From NCBI RefSeq assembly GCF_001522545.3, contig NC_031776.1, positions 31,572,709 to 31,636,708 on the forward strand: DNA of 64,000 nucleotides. Reading direction: 5' to 3'. Positions 12,531 to 25,230 of the stretch are shown piece by piece. A program made the translations under genes and the position numbers. The notes below the pieces were generated by a model. That model had not been told where the DNA came from. It was given only the letters and a program-made list of their open reading frames with translations, and did not search any database. The stretch is from Parus major. Lineage: Eukaryota; Chordata; Aves; Passeriformes; Paridae. Positions within the stretch are counted from its first letter, which is position 1, and every line of letters begins with the position of its first letter.

Positions 12531-15500
12531 TGAACAACTTTCCTCTCTCTCAGGTTTCATTTCCAAGCTTAAGTTTAAACCACACTGCAGTGTTAGGAGT
12601 GCTGTACATAAAATTTTTGAAGTCAGGATAAAGGATGGAAACACAGAGCTTTTATTACAGTGCTGCTAAGGATGTTGCTGTAGTAAACAAAGTACTGTTA
12701 ATATTTTAAGAATGGCATCTCTGAAGTATCTTATAAGATATTTCTCCTCAACTGCCTTTCCTTAGCTGGAAAAAGGAAAAGTGGTTCTTATAAACACATG
12801 TGCCTCTATCTCATCAACTAGCTACACATGTAATTTTTTCAGGGGGCAATTAAATGTAATTATATAAAATTTTCCTGTCCAAATTAAATGCTTAGTTTTC
12901 ATTCTAAATATAAATTAAGAATCTCTGAACTAATTTGTACATTTTTCATTTTTTTTCTTTAAGTGGACCTTTGCTGCCTTAGAGTAATGAATATAATTTT
13001 AAAATAATGCCCCCAAAATACAGAAATGTGCTTATCATTGTTTGTTCCAAGCAGAAATCTTGTATTTACAAAGCTTGGCTTGTGCACGTGGGTGGATCAT
13101 GAAATTATTTATCAAATTATTTCAAATAATTAATGAGATGATTGCAAACTGTTCACAAATAATTCAAACAAAAAGAGATTACATTAAACAAGTAAATAAT
13201 TAATTGTGAACCATTTGCCCAGCTCATTTCCAAACAAATTCAATTCCAATGTCAGGGAAATGAAAGAAAAGGATATTTGTAATACCCACAGATTGCTTTC
13301 ACACTGCTCCACCACAAGCACTGCCTCACTGATATGGAATCATTGCCAGAATTTTCCTGTAATTTCCCTAAATTGCTACGTCTGCATATTGTGTTAAATG
13401 GACTTCAGTCATAGGGAAAGTCATCTGAGGCAAATGAGGTCACTTCAAAACTGTAAGACAAAAAGTAACTTAAAATAACTTAAGGGAGCAGTAAATATAT
13501 ATAATGTATTTTAAAGTGGTTTCAAAGCAAGGAACGTGTTAATGAACTATGGAGCACAATAACTGAGTTTTTAAATAGAAGGGGAAGACAGAGATGAATG
13601 GGAGAAAAAGGAGAAATGGAATTGAGGAAACAAAATGGATCAGGTATGAGCAAAACTGCTCTGCCATACTGTGAGAAGGAAGGAGCAAACCTCATGAGTG
13701 CCACTTCATTCAGTGTTTAGAAAAAGGCACTGTTTCTTTGCTAGGAAATGTAGGCCACTATTAGTTGCTGATGTTTCAAGCATAACATGGGAAAAAAACA
13801 TTAAAGTAAACCCAAGTTCTATTTTCCCTTCCTTCTTCACTTGTTAAGTACAGGGGCAAAAACTTGTCTTCTAAAAGATGCATTTATCTGTTTATTTACT
13901 TACTATGTTACCTATCAAAAGTCATGGTACAGTTTTATTTGGTAATTTATTTCACCATGAAACATGCAAGGCTCTGTTTTCTTCCATGGAATATTTAATG
14001 TTATGTGAACCTCTACTTTACACTACTGATTAGCTAACCAAAAGGGATATTAATTATCTCATATTGGCCATGATGTGCATAATTTCAGATAACAAATGCA
14101 GAGCTGGCATGTGTGAATCTTCTTATTTCTACTCTATCTCCATCTATTCATAGGACATTGCTAAAACAATAATGGAAAAAACAAGGGACCCAGGCAGAAA
14201 TAAAGTATCATAGGTAAATAAGGTACATAAGTAAGTTTACGTGACAGCAAATGATTTTTCACTACAGCTACCCACAAAATAGCTTTTTTCTTTCATGAAA
14301 TATCCAGGTCCAAACCTGACAAGTCTATGTTGAAATCCCAGGGTTGATGCAGGACTGATCCAGACCAAGAGCTCCTGGGTGGGGCAGTCTGATGAAAGGG
14401 GCATTTCAGACAAAAGTATTTTAGTTTTCAAGACAAAATGTTGTAGGAGATTCTGTTTTGTTTGTTTGCATTTTTTCCTTATTCCTTTCAGGCAACAGTG
14501 ACCTTTCCACAGAAATAGAACACCACTAGTAATTTTTGAAAGAAATAGAGTTGTAATTTTTTATTAATTTGTTTAAACTGGGACTTTGTTTTTCCCATCC
14601 TTTCCTCCACTTTATGCCTGCATTGGTGGGCTATGGCTGAGTCACCTGTTTCACAGATCTGTGAAAATCCACTTCTTGGGTGGTTTTCTGCTCATTGTGT
14701 TTAAATTAGGGAAGGAGACTGAAATATTCTCCTGCTACTCCATAAATATTAATTATGCTTCAGAAATACAGATGAGAGCAAGACTTTGTCTTCCCTTTTG
14801 AGACCTGTAAAATATACAGACGAAAAGTATTTGTATATGCTCAACAATCAGATAGATAGTAAGTCCTTCCTTAAATTTCTTTCTGTGTAAGCACTAATAA
14901 ATATTTTGGTTTTAAATACCTTGATTGTTTAGCATGCAGAATTTTAGACATGTCAGCTCTGGTTGTTTGATTTATACCTTTGACCTATCTCTAATTATTT
15001 TAACCTTATAATTTGCATAAATCCAATCTTTGCTGTCAGACTTGGAAGACAACAGAAATCCCCTTATGCATTGTGATTCACTAAAGAAATTAGAGGTGTG
15101 GTACATTTTCATTTGACCCTTTACAGATTCTTCTAACTTTGAATTACTCCAGTGAATTTTTCTGCTGTTGAAAGTAAAAGATGTAGAGAACAGATTGCTG
15201 CTGAGTGCTGCCTTGTGATACAGAAACACTTTTTGCCTGCTTCTGACAAAGGGAATCGATGACTCCCTGCAACATCTGTGCTGTACCTGAGCTGCCCAGC
15301 TCAGCGGGGAGGGTTGGACTGTGGCTCTCAAGAAATTCAGGTCAGAGGCACCGGTTTGCTTCATTATATCAGCTATAAAACTTGCAGACTTGAATTTGAA
15401 TTCTGTTTTGAATTCTGCATGCTGACTCACCGTCCCATAGGGAATTCAGGTTTTTTAGACCTTTGGTTCAAGCCCACTTTGGGCTGTGAGGATGCTGCCA

Positions 15501-17671
15501 GACTGCTATTGACACTTAGCACTGTATGAATTAGATCTCTCTGAGGGACAAATGGCCCTTTCTGGCTTTCCTCAGCTCTCTGGAGCCAGAGTGAGCATCT
15601 TTCTTGTGTGGGTGGTGGTGGAAAAGTATGCAATGTGAAATGACAGTTCAAACTTCCTAAACTTATTTCTGTGGAAGAAACTATTTTGAGAAGAGAAATG
15701 GTGGCCTTATCAGGTATGGCTTCATACATACAATTGAAAAGTTTATTTAGTTGGCATTTGCCTGGTTCTTTACCCCAGTGCAAGAGGGTGGTTAGTACTT
15801 CCTTACCTCACAAGATGTGGTGACAGGCCTTCATCTGAAAAAACTGGGAGCTGTTCTGATGTTGCAATAATGAAGGCCATTACTATCTATTAGCTCAGAT
15901 GGATTAAAAGGTTAAACCAGTTTCTGGTGAAAATTAATTATGCTGAGAATTCAGTTAGAAGTGTTCTTTGATGTCTGGCATTTGCATGTCTGTGATGAGG
16001 AATAGGTCACCTGCTTTGTGCATAAACTCTCAAGGCTTACAAGAAGAGGAGTAGCAAAGTTCCTTGCTAATCTACTTCTCCTGCTTAAGCATGAGTTTCC
16101 TGCTGATGAGGAGAGTCACACTTCGCTGATGTGATTATCTGCACGTTGGCTAACATTGGGCAGGAATTAGATACAGCTTTTTGGCTTTGTTTTGGGATAG
16201 TCTCACTTTCCTACTTACTACAGCAAGGAGCTCTCCATCCTCTTTCATTCTGCTCTTGTGGAGATGCTGGGGAGAGAACTGATACTAAAGGGTGGAAATG
16301 CAATACATTTTATAGTAATGTGACAGATCAGGCATTCATGGGTCTGGCTGTGGGCTACATGACCCTTCCACACCATGAGGTTTGATTACCTGCTGACTTT
16401 GACAGCACTGCTCTCCTATTAGAGTCCACCTTGACACGGGTACTTCTGTGTCAGTGCTGGAGAACTTATCACTTTGTACAGCTGGCCCTTAGCAGGCTTG
16501 AGTACGTCCTGCCCCCACCTTGCTCTGTGTCTCTATGTCATGAGGCAGTGTCACATGCTGTTGACAGAGTGTCTAGCACAATTTGGGAGTGATCTAAGTA
16601 GCATCTTATAAAGATAAGATGTATTATATAATACACACATTCCTTTATGAAAAGAAGAAAAGGAACTAGGTTATGATGACCCGTAAAAAGAAAAGCTTTG
16701 AGAATAAGGTCAGTGACACATGCTTAGGAAATTGCTTGCAGTGAGGACTCATTGTCTTCAAGGCAGTAAATGTTACCAGTCTGTAGCTACTGCCTTCATG
16801 AGAAAGGTGCTGTATACACAAGAAGTGGCAAAGCCCTTCTCTTGGCAGCTCCTGACAGTCACACGCTCATGGGGTTCGTTTCAGAGCAGCCTCCAGGATG
16901 TTAAAGATCTGCAGTGCCAACTGCTACAATCTGCTCACTTTCTCTACAGCCTCTGCTGCCTTCAGCATGAGAGTTAGTCATGTTAGTCACACAGCCCTCT
17001 TACAGACAACCTGAATTCAGAGTTTCAGCATAATAGCTGGTTTGTAAGCCTGAGACATCAACTGAGCACTCCAGCTACACTGTGAACAGAGCAAAAAGCA
17101 GTGCTCAAGTAGTTCTTATGATGATGGAATAGACTTGCAACTGTGTTTAATCTGAGTCTATTATTGCTGAAGAAATTGTTGATTCCACATAGGGCAATTA
17201 AGTGCTCAGTATTGCTTCTACCTGGAGAGAGTCTTGCCTTTCAAAGAAAATAGAAACAGAGAGCCCAGCCAGGTCTGTGTTTGCAGCACTTTGCTCACCT
17301 CTGCTTTTGACCTTTATGTAAATGAAATAGCCATTCCACATCATTGAAACCATATGCATAGAGCAGTTTAAAATATTAGCTACTTCTCGGGTCAGTGATG
17401 CCAGAACAATGTGGAAGCAGCAAAGAGGAAGATGATTATATGCTAAACAAGAGTTACTTTCTGAAATGAACAAGTCACAAACATTTTCCTTTCATGGCAC
17501 TTAGGAGAAATGTCAAGCTTTGCGAGCGATTTGGATCTGCTAAATCCAAAACTTGTCACCATTAAATATAGTCTGTAATTTTGTAATTATCATCCTTCTC
17601 TCCATTGTCTTCCACTAAACAAGAAGCCTTATTGGGAGTGAGGATTTTGTTAGTTGAAACTGCTGATGAAG
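12531..17671. other. AT-rich unique DNA, no gene recognised
   Basis: This stretch is clearly AT-rich, particularly at 12800-13210 and 13480-13520. It contains several TAATTA/AATTAAT-type homeodomain core words and a CACGTG E-box at about 13085. No exon, RNA gene or repeat family was recognised. The open frames at 14972-15430 and 15427-15783 (both minus) show no domain and are taken as chance. Confidence 0.55.
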
Positions 17672-17702
17672 CTTTAAAGATGTTTAGAAAACATCTTTAA
17701 AG
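17672..17702. repeat. Perfect inverted repeat, 14-bp arms with 3-nt loop
   Basis: The left arm ctttaaagatgttt (17672-17685) and the right arm aaacatctttaaag (17689-17702) are exact reverse complements around the loop AGA. The stem is A/T-heavy. It is followed at once by two more copies of the decamer gtttagaaaa (17711-17720 and 17722-17731), whose first copy (17682-17691) lies inside the hairpin. The stem is too short for a microRNA precursor. Confidence 0.9.
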
Positions 17703-17731
17703 AAGATTTAGTTTAGAAAAGGTTTAGAAAA

Positions 17732-20204
17732 GTTGTGGTAAACTTACTTTCTTAAGTGCTATACGTGCCCAGTTACAAAAGTGCACAGCATTAGAATGAA
17801 GACAATAATTCATTACCCATGACTTGTAACTCAACTCTTACCTGTATCTCCTTTTGGTTAAAGGCTCTGGCTTCATGCAACTATTTCATTTCTAGATCCA
17901 TTTCTGGATCTTTATAGATGTAACATGATCTTTGATGATCTTTGGTTTGTAAATTGAATATCTTTGGACAAGTGTTGCTTAGCATCTCTACTTACTGTAG
18001 AACTAATGAAGAGAGTTTATGCCTAAATTCATCCCTAATGTAGTTCCAGTCAGGAAAATGAAGCCAGGAATGCATATTCTGCTACGTGGGTTTTTTCCCC
18101 TACTTCCCTTTATTGACACCTCTGCAGAAGAGGGAAATAAAAGCAGCTGAGGAAGAAATAACAATAAACAAGCATGTGGTGACTTTGTAACTCCACTTGT
18201 GCTATATATGGAACGGTGCAAGTGTGTGGAAAAGGGAGCAGCACATCGTGTGGATTCCGGCTTTTATCTGAAGAATATCTCTTATCCAGAAAGATCATGA
18301 AGAGCTTTCCACTCGGGGAAGTGTGAATAACACTGCTAAGTCCTTCTAGTCAGAGAGGTGAAAAGGCAGTCATTGGACTGGGAAAGGGTAATTGACTGAT
18401 GGCTTCTGTGACCCTGCTACTCAGAGAGAGAAGGACCTTGTCAGTCAGACAAAAAATTACTGCTTAGGAACAAGCCCAGAAATTCAGTCATACAGCTCCA
18501 ATTATTAGTTAGGTCTGTGCATTTTAACCCTTCATGCGATGCTTTAAAAAATGAGGGACACGCAGAGCTAGCAGCAGTTGAAAGGCATTTATGCCTTTAA
18601 TGAGAGACATCCTGGCAGCCATTGTCCTTCCTTTAAAAGCACAATTAGAGAGCAGCGGGAGGGAAGGGAAGATGGTGAAACCCGAGGGAGCCTCTGGATC
18701 TCTGTTCCCTGCAGTGCTAATGGTGCTCCTCAGAGGCACCTTCATGTAGGGGGTGTGATGTGTGCCTGGCGAGGAAGGCTGAAGGTCACTGCTCCAAATG
18801 TTGTTTTTACACTGAAATGTAAAAGGAATTGCTCAGGCCTTACAGTGGTTGAGAGCAGATTTTGGCACAGTCTTCATTTGTAGCCCTCCCTATCATAAGA
18901 TGAAAGCTTTACAGTCCAGCAGAGTTTGAATGACCTTTATACCTCAAGGTCAGGGAGGTTTTTTTGTCTGAACTTATAAGGCTTTCCTTGCTACTAATCT
19001 TATGTGTAGAAATATCAATTTTTCCTGGCATGTAAATGCACCTGCCTCAAATCAAAAAGGCTGAATCTGACTTCTGGAATATGTCAAGAGGATCTTTTCT
19101 GTTCCTATTCTGTTGTGCAGTAGCTCTGAATACACTGACTTCTGCATTTTGCCCAAAGAAGATGTCAGAAGCCTCCTGTGGAGGTTTGTTACTATCATCA
19201 AATGGACTTAAAAGAAGGAAAACAACTTGCTGTGTTTTCAGACAAAACTAACTCATTTTGTTTTTGCTGCTTGAAGGCTGTTCAGAAGGGGGCATGTACT
19301 GTTTCAACTGACTAAGACTTTCCTGGTGTGTTTCATCACTTTCTGATTCAACATTTAGGTCTTTGGAAAAGTTGCTTAAAGCATTGAGGTACCTCTGCTT
19401 TTTTTTTTCCTTTTCCCCTTTGAAAGGGAATTTCATTTCTTTAAAGTGTCAGCAGGTGTTTAGAGTGCAGCCTTTCTGTAAGGAGAACCAGCCTTTGTTA
19501 CATGTGATTTATCTGTGGGATGTTCCTTCATTTGTCATTGGCAAGGCAGAAAAGTAGGCAATGTGGAGAGAGGCTGGAGTGGTGTGAGCAAAGACGAGTT
19601 GTCCTGGGAAAAGGCTTTTTGCTGGCCAGCTCAGCCAGTGGGACTAGAGAAAGGCAGAGCTGGGCTGTAACTGCTAAATCAGTTTAGGGTAATTTGGATC
19701 TGATATTTTTTTGATTATTTGGACTCAACTACTCTTGACTGTCAGTGAGCATAGTTGTAGGAACTCTGCAGTGGAAGTGAGAATTTACTGTGCCGTGCAT
19801 AATTGTAGAAAGTCAAACAGCATCTTTTTCCCTTGCTCTAAGACAGATATTTGTGGTTGTTTCCAGAGATCAGACAAAGGCTGTGATCTGTGACTGAGCA
19901 CATCACACCAGCTGACCTCTCTTTTGATTGATTTTTGATATTTACAGACGCTGTGGTACTGCAGATGGAGGTTATGAACTATATCCTCTGGTTTTGTCTG
20001 TCCAAATCTGAACACATGTACTATATACTAAGAAAGATATTAACTTAGAAAAACAAATTTATAATTAAGTAAAAAAACTCCAAACACCTTAATACAGAGT
20101 TAGAAAATAACGAAATAGTCTTGGATCACTTGTTTCAGTCTCATAATTAGCAGTTCATCATTTCTTGACCTTGTATAGAGTCAGAAGGACAGAGTTCCCG
20201 TGGT
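17732..20204. other. Unique non-coding DNA, no gene recognised
   Basis: No known exon, RNA or repeat was identified. Minor features are a 7-bp-arm palindrome around 'gatccatttctggatc' at 17894-17911 and a local duplication 'gatctttgatgatcttt' just after it. A poly(T)/pyrimidine tract occurs at about 19399-19420. Open frames reach about 100 codons at most and show no domain. Confidence 0.6.
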
Positions 20205-20696
20205 GCTGGGGCTGAGCTGATGCTGGCCAGGCACCAGGTGCCCACCTAAGGCATTCTGTCACTGCCCTCTTCAGCTGGGCAGGGGGAGGAAACTTAATGG
20301 AAGGTTCATGGGGAGAGATTGTTCAGTTACTGGCACAGGGAAAACAGACTTGGGGAAATTAGCTTAATTCACCACCAATCAAATCACAGCTGGTTAAGGA
20401 GAAATAAAACCGAATCTTTAAAACATATTCTCCTCACCCCTCCCTTCTTCATGGCTCCACTTCACTCATGATTTTCTCCACCTTCTCCCCCCACCAGCCA
20501 CGCAGAGGGATGGGGAATGGGGCTGTGGCCAGTTCATCACACATTGTCTCTGGCACTCCTTCCTCCGGCGGGGATTCCTCACACTCTTCCCTGCTCCAGG
20601 GTGGGGTCTCTCCCATGGGAGACAGTTCTCCATGAACTTCTCCAATGTGTGTCCTTCCCATGGGCTGCAGATCTTCACGAGCTGGGTCCTTCAGCA
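20205..20696 (+). mobile_element. GC-rich avian interspersed repeat, probably LTR/ERV-derived, fragment
   Basis: The text from about 20205 to 20696 is far more GC-rich than its surroundings and matches a dispersed repeat known from many bird genomes. Recognisable stretches are 'gccaggcaccaggtgcccac', 'cttggggaaattagcttaat', 'cacccctcccttcttcatgg' and 'ggccagttcatcacacattg'. It ends in two imperfect 46-bp units starting at 20591 and 20637, plus part of a third; each carries a 'cccatggg' core. In other copies such units occur in longer arrays, so this copy is cut short. The association with LTR/endogenous retroviral elements is from memory of avian repeats, and the exact family name is not certain. 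No gag, pol or env frame is present. The antisense open frames at 20449-20697 and 20466-20678 are by-products of the repeat. Confidence 0.68.
20591..20682 (+). repeat. Two imperfect 46-bp tandem units inside the ERV-like repeat
   Basis: Unit one starts at ctgctccagg (20591) and unit two at cttctccaat (20637). Each has a 'ctcccatggg' or 'ttcccatggg' core about 20 bases in. A third, broken unit follows up to about 20696. The tandem structure accounts for the repetitive antisense peptide seen here. Confidence 0.75.
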
Positions 20697-21235
20697 ATGT
20701 GCAAACAGGCCGAGGCTCAGTCTGCCATCATTGTGATTGATTTGTATACACCTGCATTCCAAGGAGCTGATGAGTAAAGAGATAATGCCTTGTGCTGTTC
20801 AGTGTATAAAATATGTCTTCTTTTTTCCTCAAGTGGAGCTGAATAAAGACTGTTTATTTTTCACACTCCCTAGGTAAGGAACACAGTGATTGACTGTAGC
20901 TGTGGGGTGTACATATCCTATTGAAACAAATTATGGGCAAAGGGTTGTATAATTCATTCACTGATGTGAGCTAAGTTCATATAACACTGTCTCAATATCT
21001 GAATGATATTGCTGTTTAGTAGATGTGACATTTAAAAGTTTAATCATGATCCTGCAGCATTCACTTGGCTCATTCTAAATTGTGGAATAAGAAATGGGGC
21101 ATTTGGCATGCTTTCAGGCACTTTGCTACCTGCTGCAAAGTACTCAGTAACATTTCTAAATGCATGGACCCACCTTTCCATCTATTGATCTCAGAATGTT
21201 TTACTGAGTTAAGTAAGAATCATCACCTATCCTAT

Positions 21236-21258
21236 TAAAAAAAAATAAAATAAAAAGA
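21236..21258 (+). repeat. A-rich low-complexity tract (TAAAA words)
   Basis: A nine-base run of A is followed by TAAAA repeats. No flanking retrotransposon body was recognised, so it is listed as simple sequence only. Confidence 0.7.
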
Positions 21259-24200
21259 GAGGTAGGAATGAATAACCTTTACAAAATCTCTTTCTTCTGA
21301 CCATATGTACAGCAAGAGACCAGAGTCCAGCACTCCTGTGGTTTAGGAGAGTCTTTCAGGGTCTGAGCTTGAGGCTGATGTCTGTTCACAGTGAGACTTT
21401 ATTCATCTTCAAAATACCAGCTCTGTCTTGATGGTGTTGTAGGTGGTTGCACAGATGAGGACATTAGGTACCACATGTATCTCTTTCTCCTTGCTTTCAG
21501 ATTTTATGTTTCTTTGGGAATTTGAGCAGTAAATCACAGGCGAAAAAGAAAGAAAAAGTAAATTATATGTTGATATTGAATCTTTTCTTATTACAGACAT
21601 CAAACTGCAAGACTGGACTTGTGGAGAACAGATTTAAAGTATTGAAATGTCAATGCTGTTATGCACATGACTTAAATTACTTTTCCCAATGAAGAAGAAA
21701 CATGGAAATATGTTCAAATCTTTTGTCTGTCTTCAGTGACCTAATAAAAAATTTAGATTCACAGTTTTAACTCGAGTGGTTGTTTTTTCCCCCCAGTTTA
21801 TTTATAAAATGCTACTCTTGTAGATAAGTGTAATTATACTCCACACTTTAAACTTAGGTTTACCTGAGACATTATATGGACTATTTTGCATGGGCAAAAG
21901 CACGTAGCCTATTGGGAGGGATTTCTTTTGCTAATTATTTAGATGATTCTGAAAATCTGATTGTGTTTGATTCAGACTCAATTTGATCCTCTTTTAAGAA
22001 TAAGGCAAAACCTCCCCAAACCCCACCCCACATACACAGAAGAATAAATATAAATATGCTTTGAACACTTTCTTTATATTTCTCTGAGAAGTGAAATAGA
22101 GTTTGTATTTATGCCCTTTTAAATATGAGCAGTGTTTTGGAGAGTTGGGGTGGAAATACCTTCCTTGCACTTTTGATGTATATTTTTGGAAGTTCAGGTG
22201 CTGGCATCTTTTGTGGTGTCAGAATCTTAGCTTGACCAAATTGAAGCAGCTGTACTGGCTCTGGCCTCATTTCTTCCCAGTGCCTCTACCTGATGTTATT
22301 AAACTGGTTTAATGGTCTGGTTTTACCTGTGTTCTCTTAGAAATCACCAGCTGTAGCCATCTTGGGCTGGGTACACAAAATCCCCACGTGTGTTTTTACT
22401 CTGTAGCATTGGGCATCAGCCTTGGTGCTGTGCCAAGGATCCTGGAGCTCTGTGGGGTGAAACAGCTGCTGCATCTTGGGAAGGGCAGCTTTGGGAGTAG
22501 AGGTGAAGGCTGACAAAATTGAGGGGTGTGGGTACTAAATGTGATGCTGCATTTCCTTAGTTTGGTCTTGATCTAGACCTGTCCCAAGCAGTATTTTACT
22601 GGCCTTATGCAGTGGGTGCTCTTCCCTCACTGCAGCTCTGGTGTAAATTTGTGATGTTCACCTAATGGCATATTAATTGTGCAGATTTAGTGGGGAAAAA
22701 AACGGAAGCAGAAGGACAGAAGAAAAAAAAGAAATCATAGTGATGAGAGGTTCCAAACCAAACCTTTAAAGAAAGATTTTAGCACTTGCTGCTCACAATA
22801 AGTTTCAGTAGTTATTACAGGTGATTGCCTCTCATGGTCACAGTATGTAACACAAAGTAAGGAGATATTTCCCATTTTATACAGATAAAGAACTGTGAGG
22901 AAATGTAGATATTAAAGAAAGCCTACAGTTGAACCAGGAATTCAGGAGTGAACAAGGTTCAGGGGGAAAGAACCTTCATTCAGTTCTCTCTAAAAACACT
23001 CTCCTCCCTCCTTTTACTTGTACTTTTCAGTTCTAACTGTGTGTTTAACTTGCTTCTCTTTCTCTGTATCATTTACCCTTCTACTATTTCCCAGAAATCA
23101 AAAGCTTTGCTGGTGCTGATAGCCCACAAACCCCAGCAGAGAGAACCTCTGTGTAGAGTGTGGAGTGTTTGTGTGACTCATGGGGAAGTGAAAGGTGCTT
23201 GCACAAGGTGATAAACCTCCTACTCCAGCTAAAACAGTGGAAAAAGGTAGATTGTCAGTCAGGAGAATTTGTCTACTGGGCTCTTGTAAACTGGCATGAT
23301 AAAGCCATAGGTAGGGAAAACTTAATCCCATTTATTATGAAGAGATTAAAAGTGACTTTAGCATCCATGTCAGAGAGATGATGGATGGAAACTTCTTATT
23401 CACACTTTTTTTCTGAACTCTATTAATATGCAAGTCTAGGTAGAATTTAGTATGCTAATTTCAGAGCAAGTCCATTACACTGCTGAACCTAACATAATAC
23501 ATTTCCATAGTAGATCCTGCAATGTGTCTTACTGAAAACAATGTTAAATATTCTAAAGTACCATTTGTGCTTATGTAAAGAATTGTTTATTTAAGAGCAA
23601 AAAAGTGTTCAGTCATGGTTTCCTTCCTGGACCCAGTAAAATTCCCGCTCAACATTTTATTTCTCTGAGCTCTGTTAACTTTTTCAGCACTCACATTCTA
23701 ATGAAAGTTACATTCAGGAAAGTTTTATGTACCCTTTAATACTGCTGTTTTCATTGGCACTACTTTCCTCACCCTGTTACCTTCCCTGCATGTGAAGGGG
23801 TGCAATTCCTGAGCTGTAATTTCTGTTATTGGTTAGCGGAGCTTAAATCCCACCGGTGTCCCTCCAGGGAGTCAGACACGTGCTATAATCCTGAGTTACA
23901 CAGCTAAAGCTGCTGAGGACCTTTCTCCTGCTTCTCTCCAAAATCCTTTCAGTAGCATTATCTGACTCTCAGCATTCAACCCTAGCTATATTTAAATATT
24001 CACTGAAATAGTGGGCAAAGGGAAGAGGCAGAGCCCATTCAGGCAGTGGCTGTGACCCACAGCCATCCAGTGAGAAGATGGCTCTGAGCTGCCTCCCTCA
24101 GTGTGGCAGGAGGTTGTCAGAGCCCTTCAGTGCTAGGGAGGGGAACCCAAAGTCTTTGAGTATTAATTTTTGTTTTTCTTTTAATCATAACCATCAGTTT

Positions 24201-25214
24201 GTATCTATTTTAACTTTTCTAGTGATTCAGTGGCTGGCACAGATTTCTGCAGGTGAGGAGGTTTTAGTCAAGGCATACCTGTTAAGGAACAGGAAAGTCC
24301 ACCTGACCCTATGTGCTGTTTTACAGGATAGCTGAACACTTGTTAAAATTAGAGAGAATTCTACTAATTTAGATAATATTAAGTTGATAAACAAGTAACA
24401 GCCTTGTACAGCAAGTCAGGCTCAGACTTAAAACCTGAATCTTTATTTCCTTGCTGCTGTGCTGGTCCTGCTGGAACACGTTGCTTCCTTAGGATGTTTG
24501 TCTTTTATTCCAGAAAAAAAAGTAGAGGAAAGTAAAATAAGAATAATAAAAGAAAATACTTCCTTAGATACAGAGTATGTGAGCAGATGGAATGCAGATA
24601 CAGACAGAATTGGAGAGTGTTACTGTGACCACTGGCACAGGGATTGCCCTAAAGTGTGCCTGGATGTCAACTTAAGGTTAGCATAGTCAGTCTCTCCAGG
24701 AAGAATATTTTCAAGAACAAACATGTTGAGATCTTCCTTTACTATTTCTGCCAGAAATCAGTTGTGATTGGATTTTAGGGAATGGCTTATTTTTTCAATA
24801 CTTTTATTTTCTATATCAGATGTTGTAATGTCTTCCATCCAATGCATCTTCCAGGTACAGATAGTGCAAAACCCATCAATTTCATATGTTCAGAGAGATA
24901 ATGTATTAAAGAAGCTGTGACATATATACCAGAAATACTGTGTACCTATAGGAAATACAGCCTTATATTTCTACAGAACCTATTTACATGAAGTTATTGG
25001 CACCCAGAATTTCCATACTTTTGAACCTACCCAGCAACCTGCTATAAAGTTTCTGTGGTCAGTCATTCCCTGCTTTGCACCTTATTTATGCATTGCACAG
25101 CTGATGTCAAATCAGACCTGGCACTTTGTTTATGCTGCACTTCCTTAGAACAGATATGAATGACTGACAGGACTGCAATGCAGAAAGGAATGAGACCCCT
25201 ATTTCTAGTAGTTT

Positions 25215-25230
25215 TGTGTGTGTGTGTGTG
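25215..25230 (+). repeat. (TG)8 microsatellite
   Basis: Eight perfect TG dinucleotides. Alternating purine-pyrimidine sequence of this type can adopt Z-DNA, but the run is short. Confidence 0.85.

Noticed and set aside
17672..17702. Hairpin considered as a microRNA precursor
   Set aside because: The stem has only 14 bp and a 3-nt loop, far shorter than a pre-miRNA.
20449..20697. Antisense open frame of 82 codons resembling proline/glutamate-rich hypothetical proteins of birds
   Set aside because: It lies wholly inside the GC-rich ERV-like repeat, and its repetitive peptide follows from the 46-bp units.
20800..20880. AATAAA hexamer followed by a T-rich stretch, resembling a polyadenylation site
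   Set aside because: No upstream exon or transcript signal supports it, and AATAAA is frequent in AT-rich DNA.
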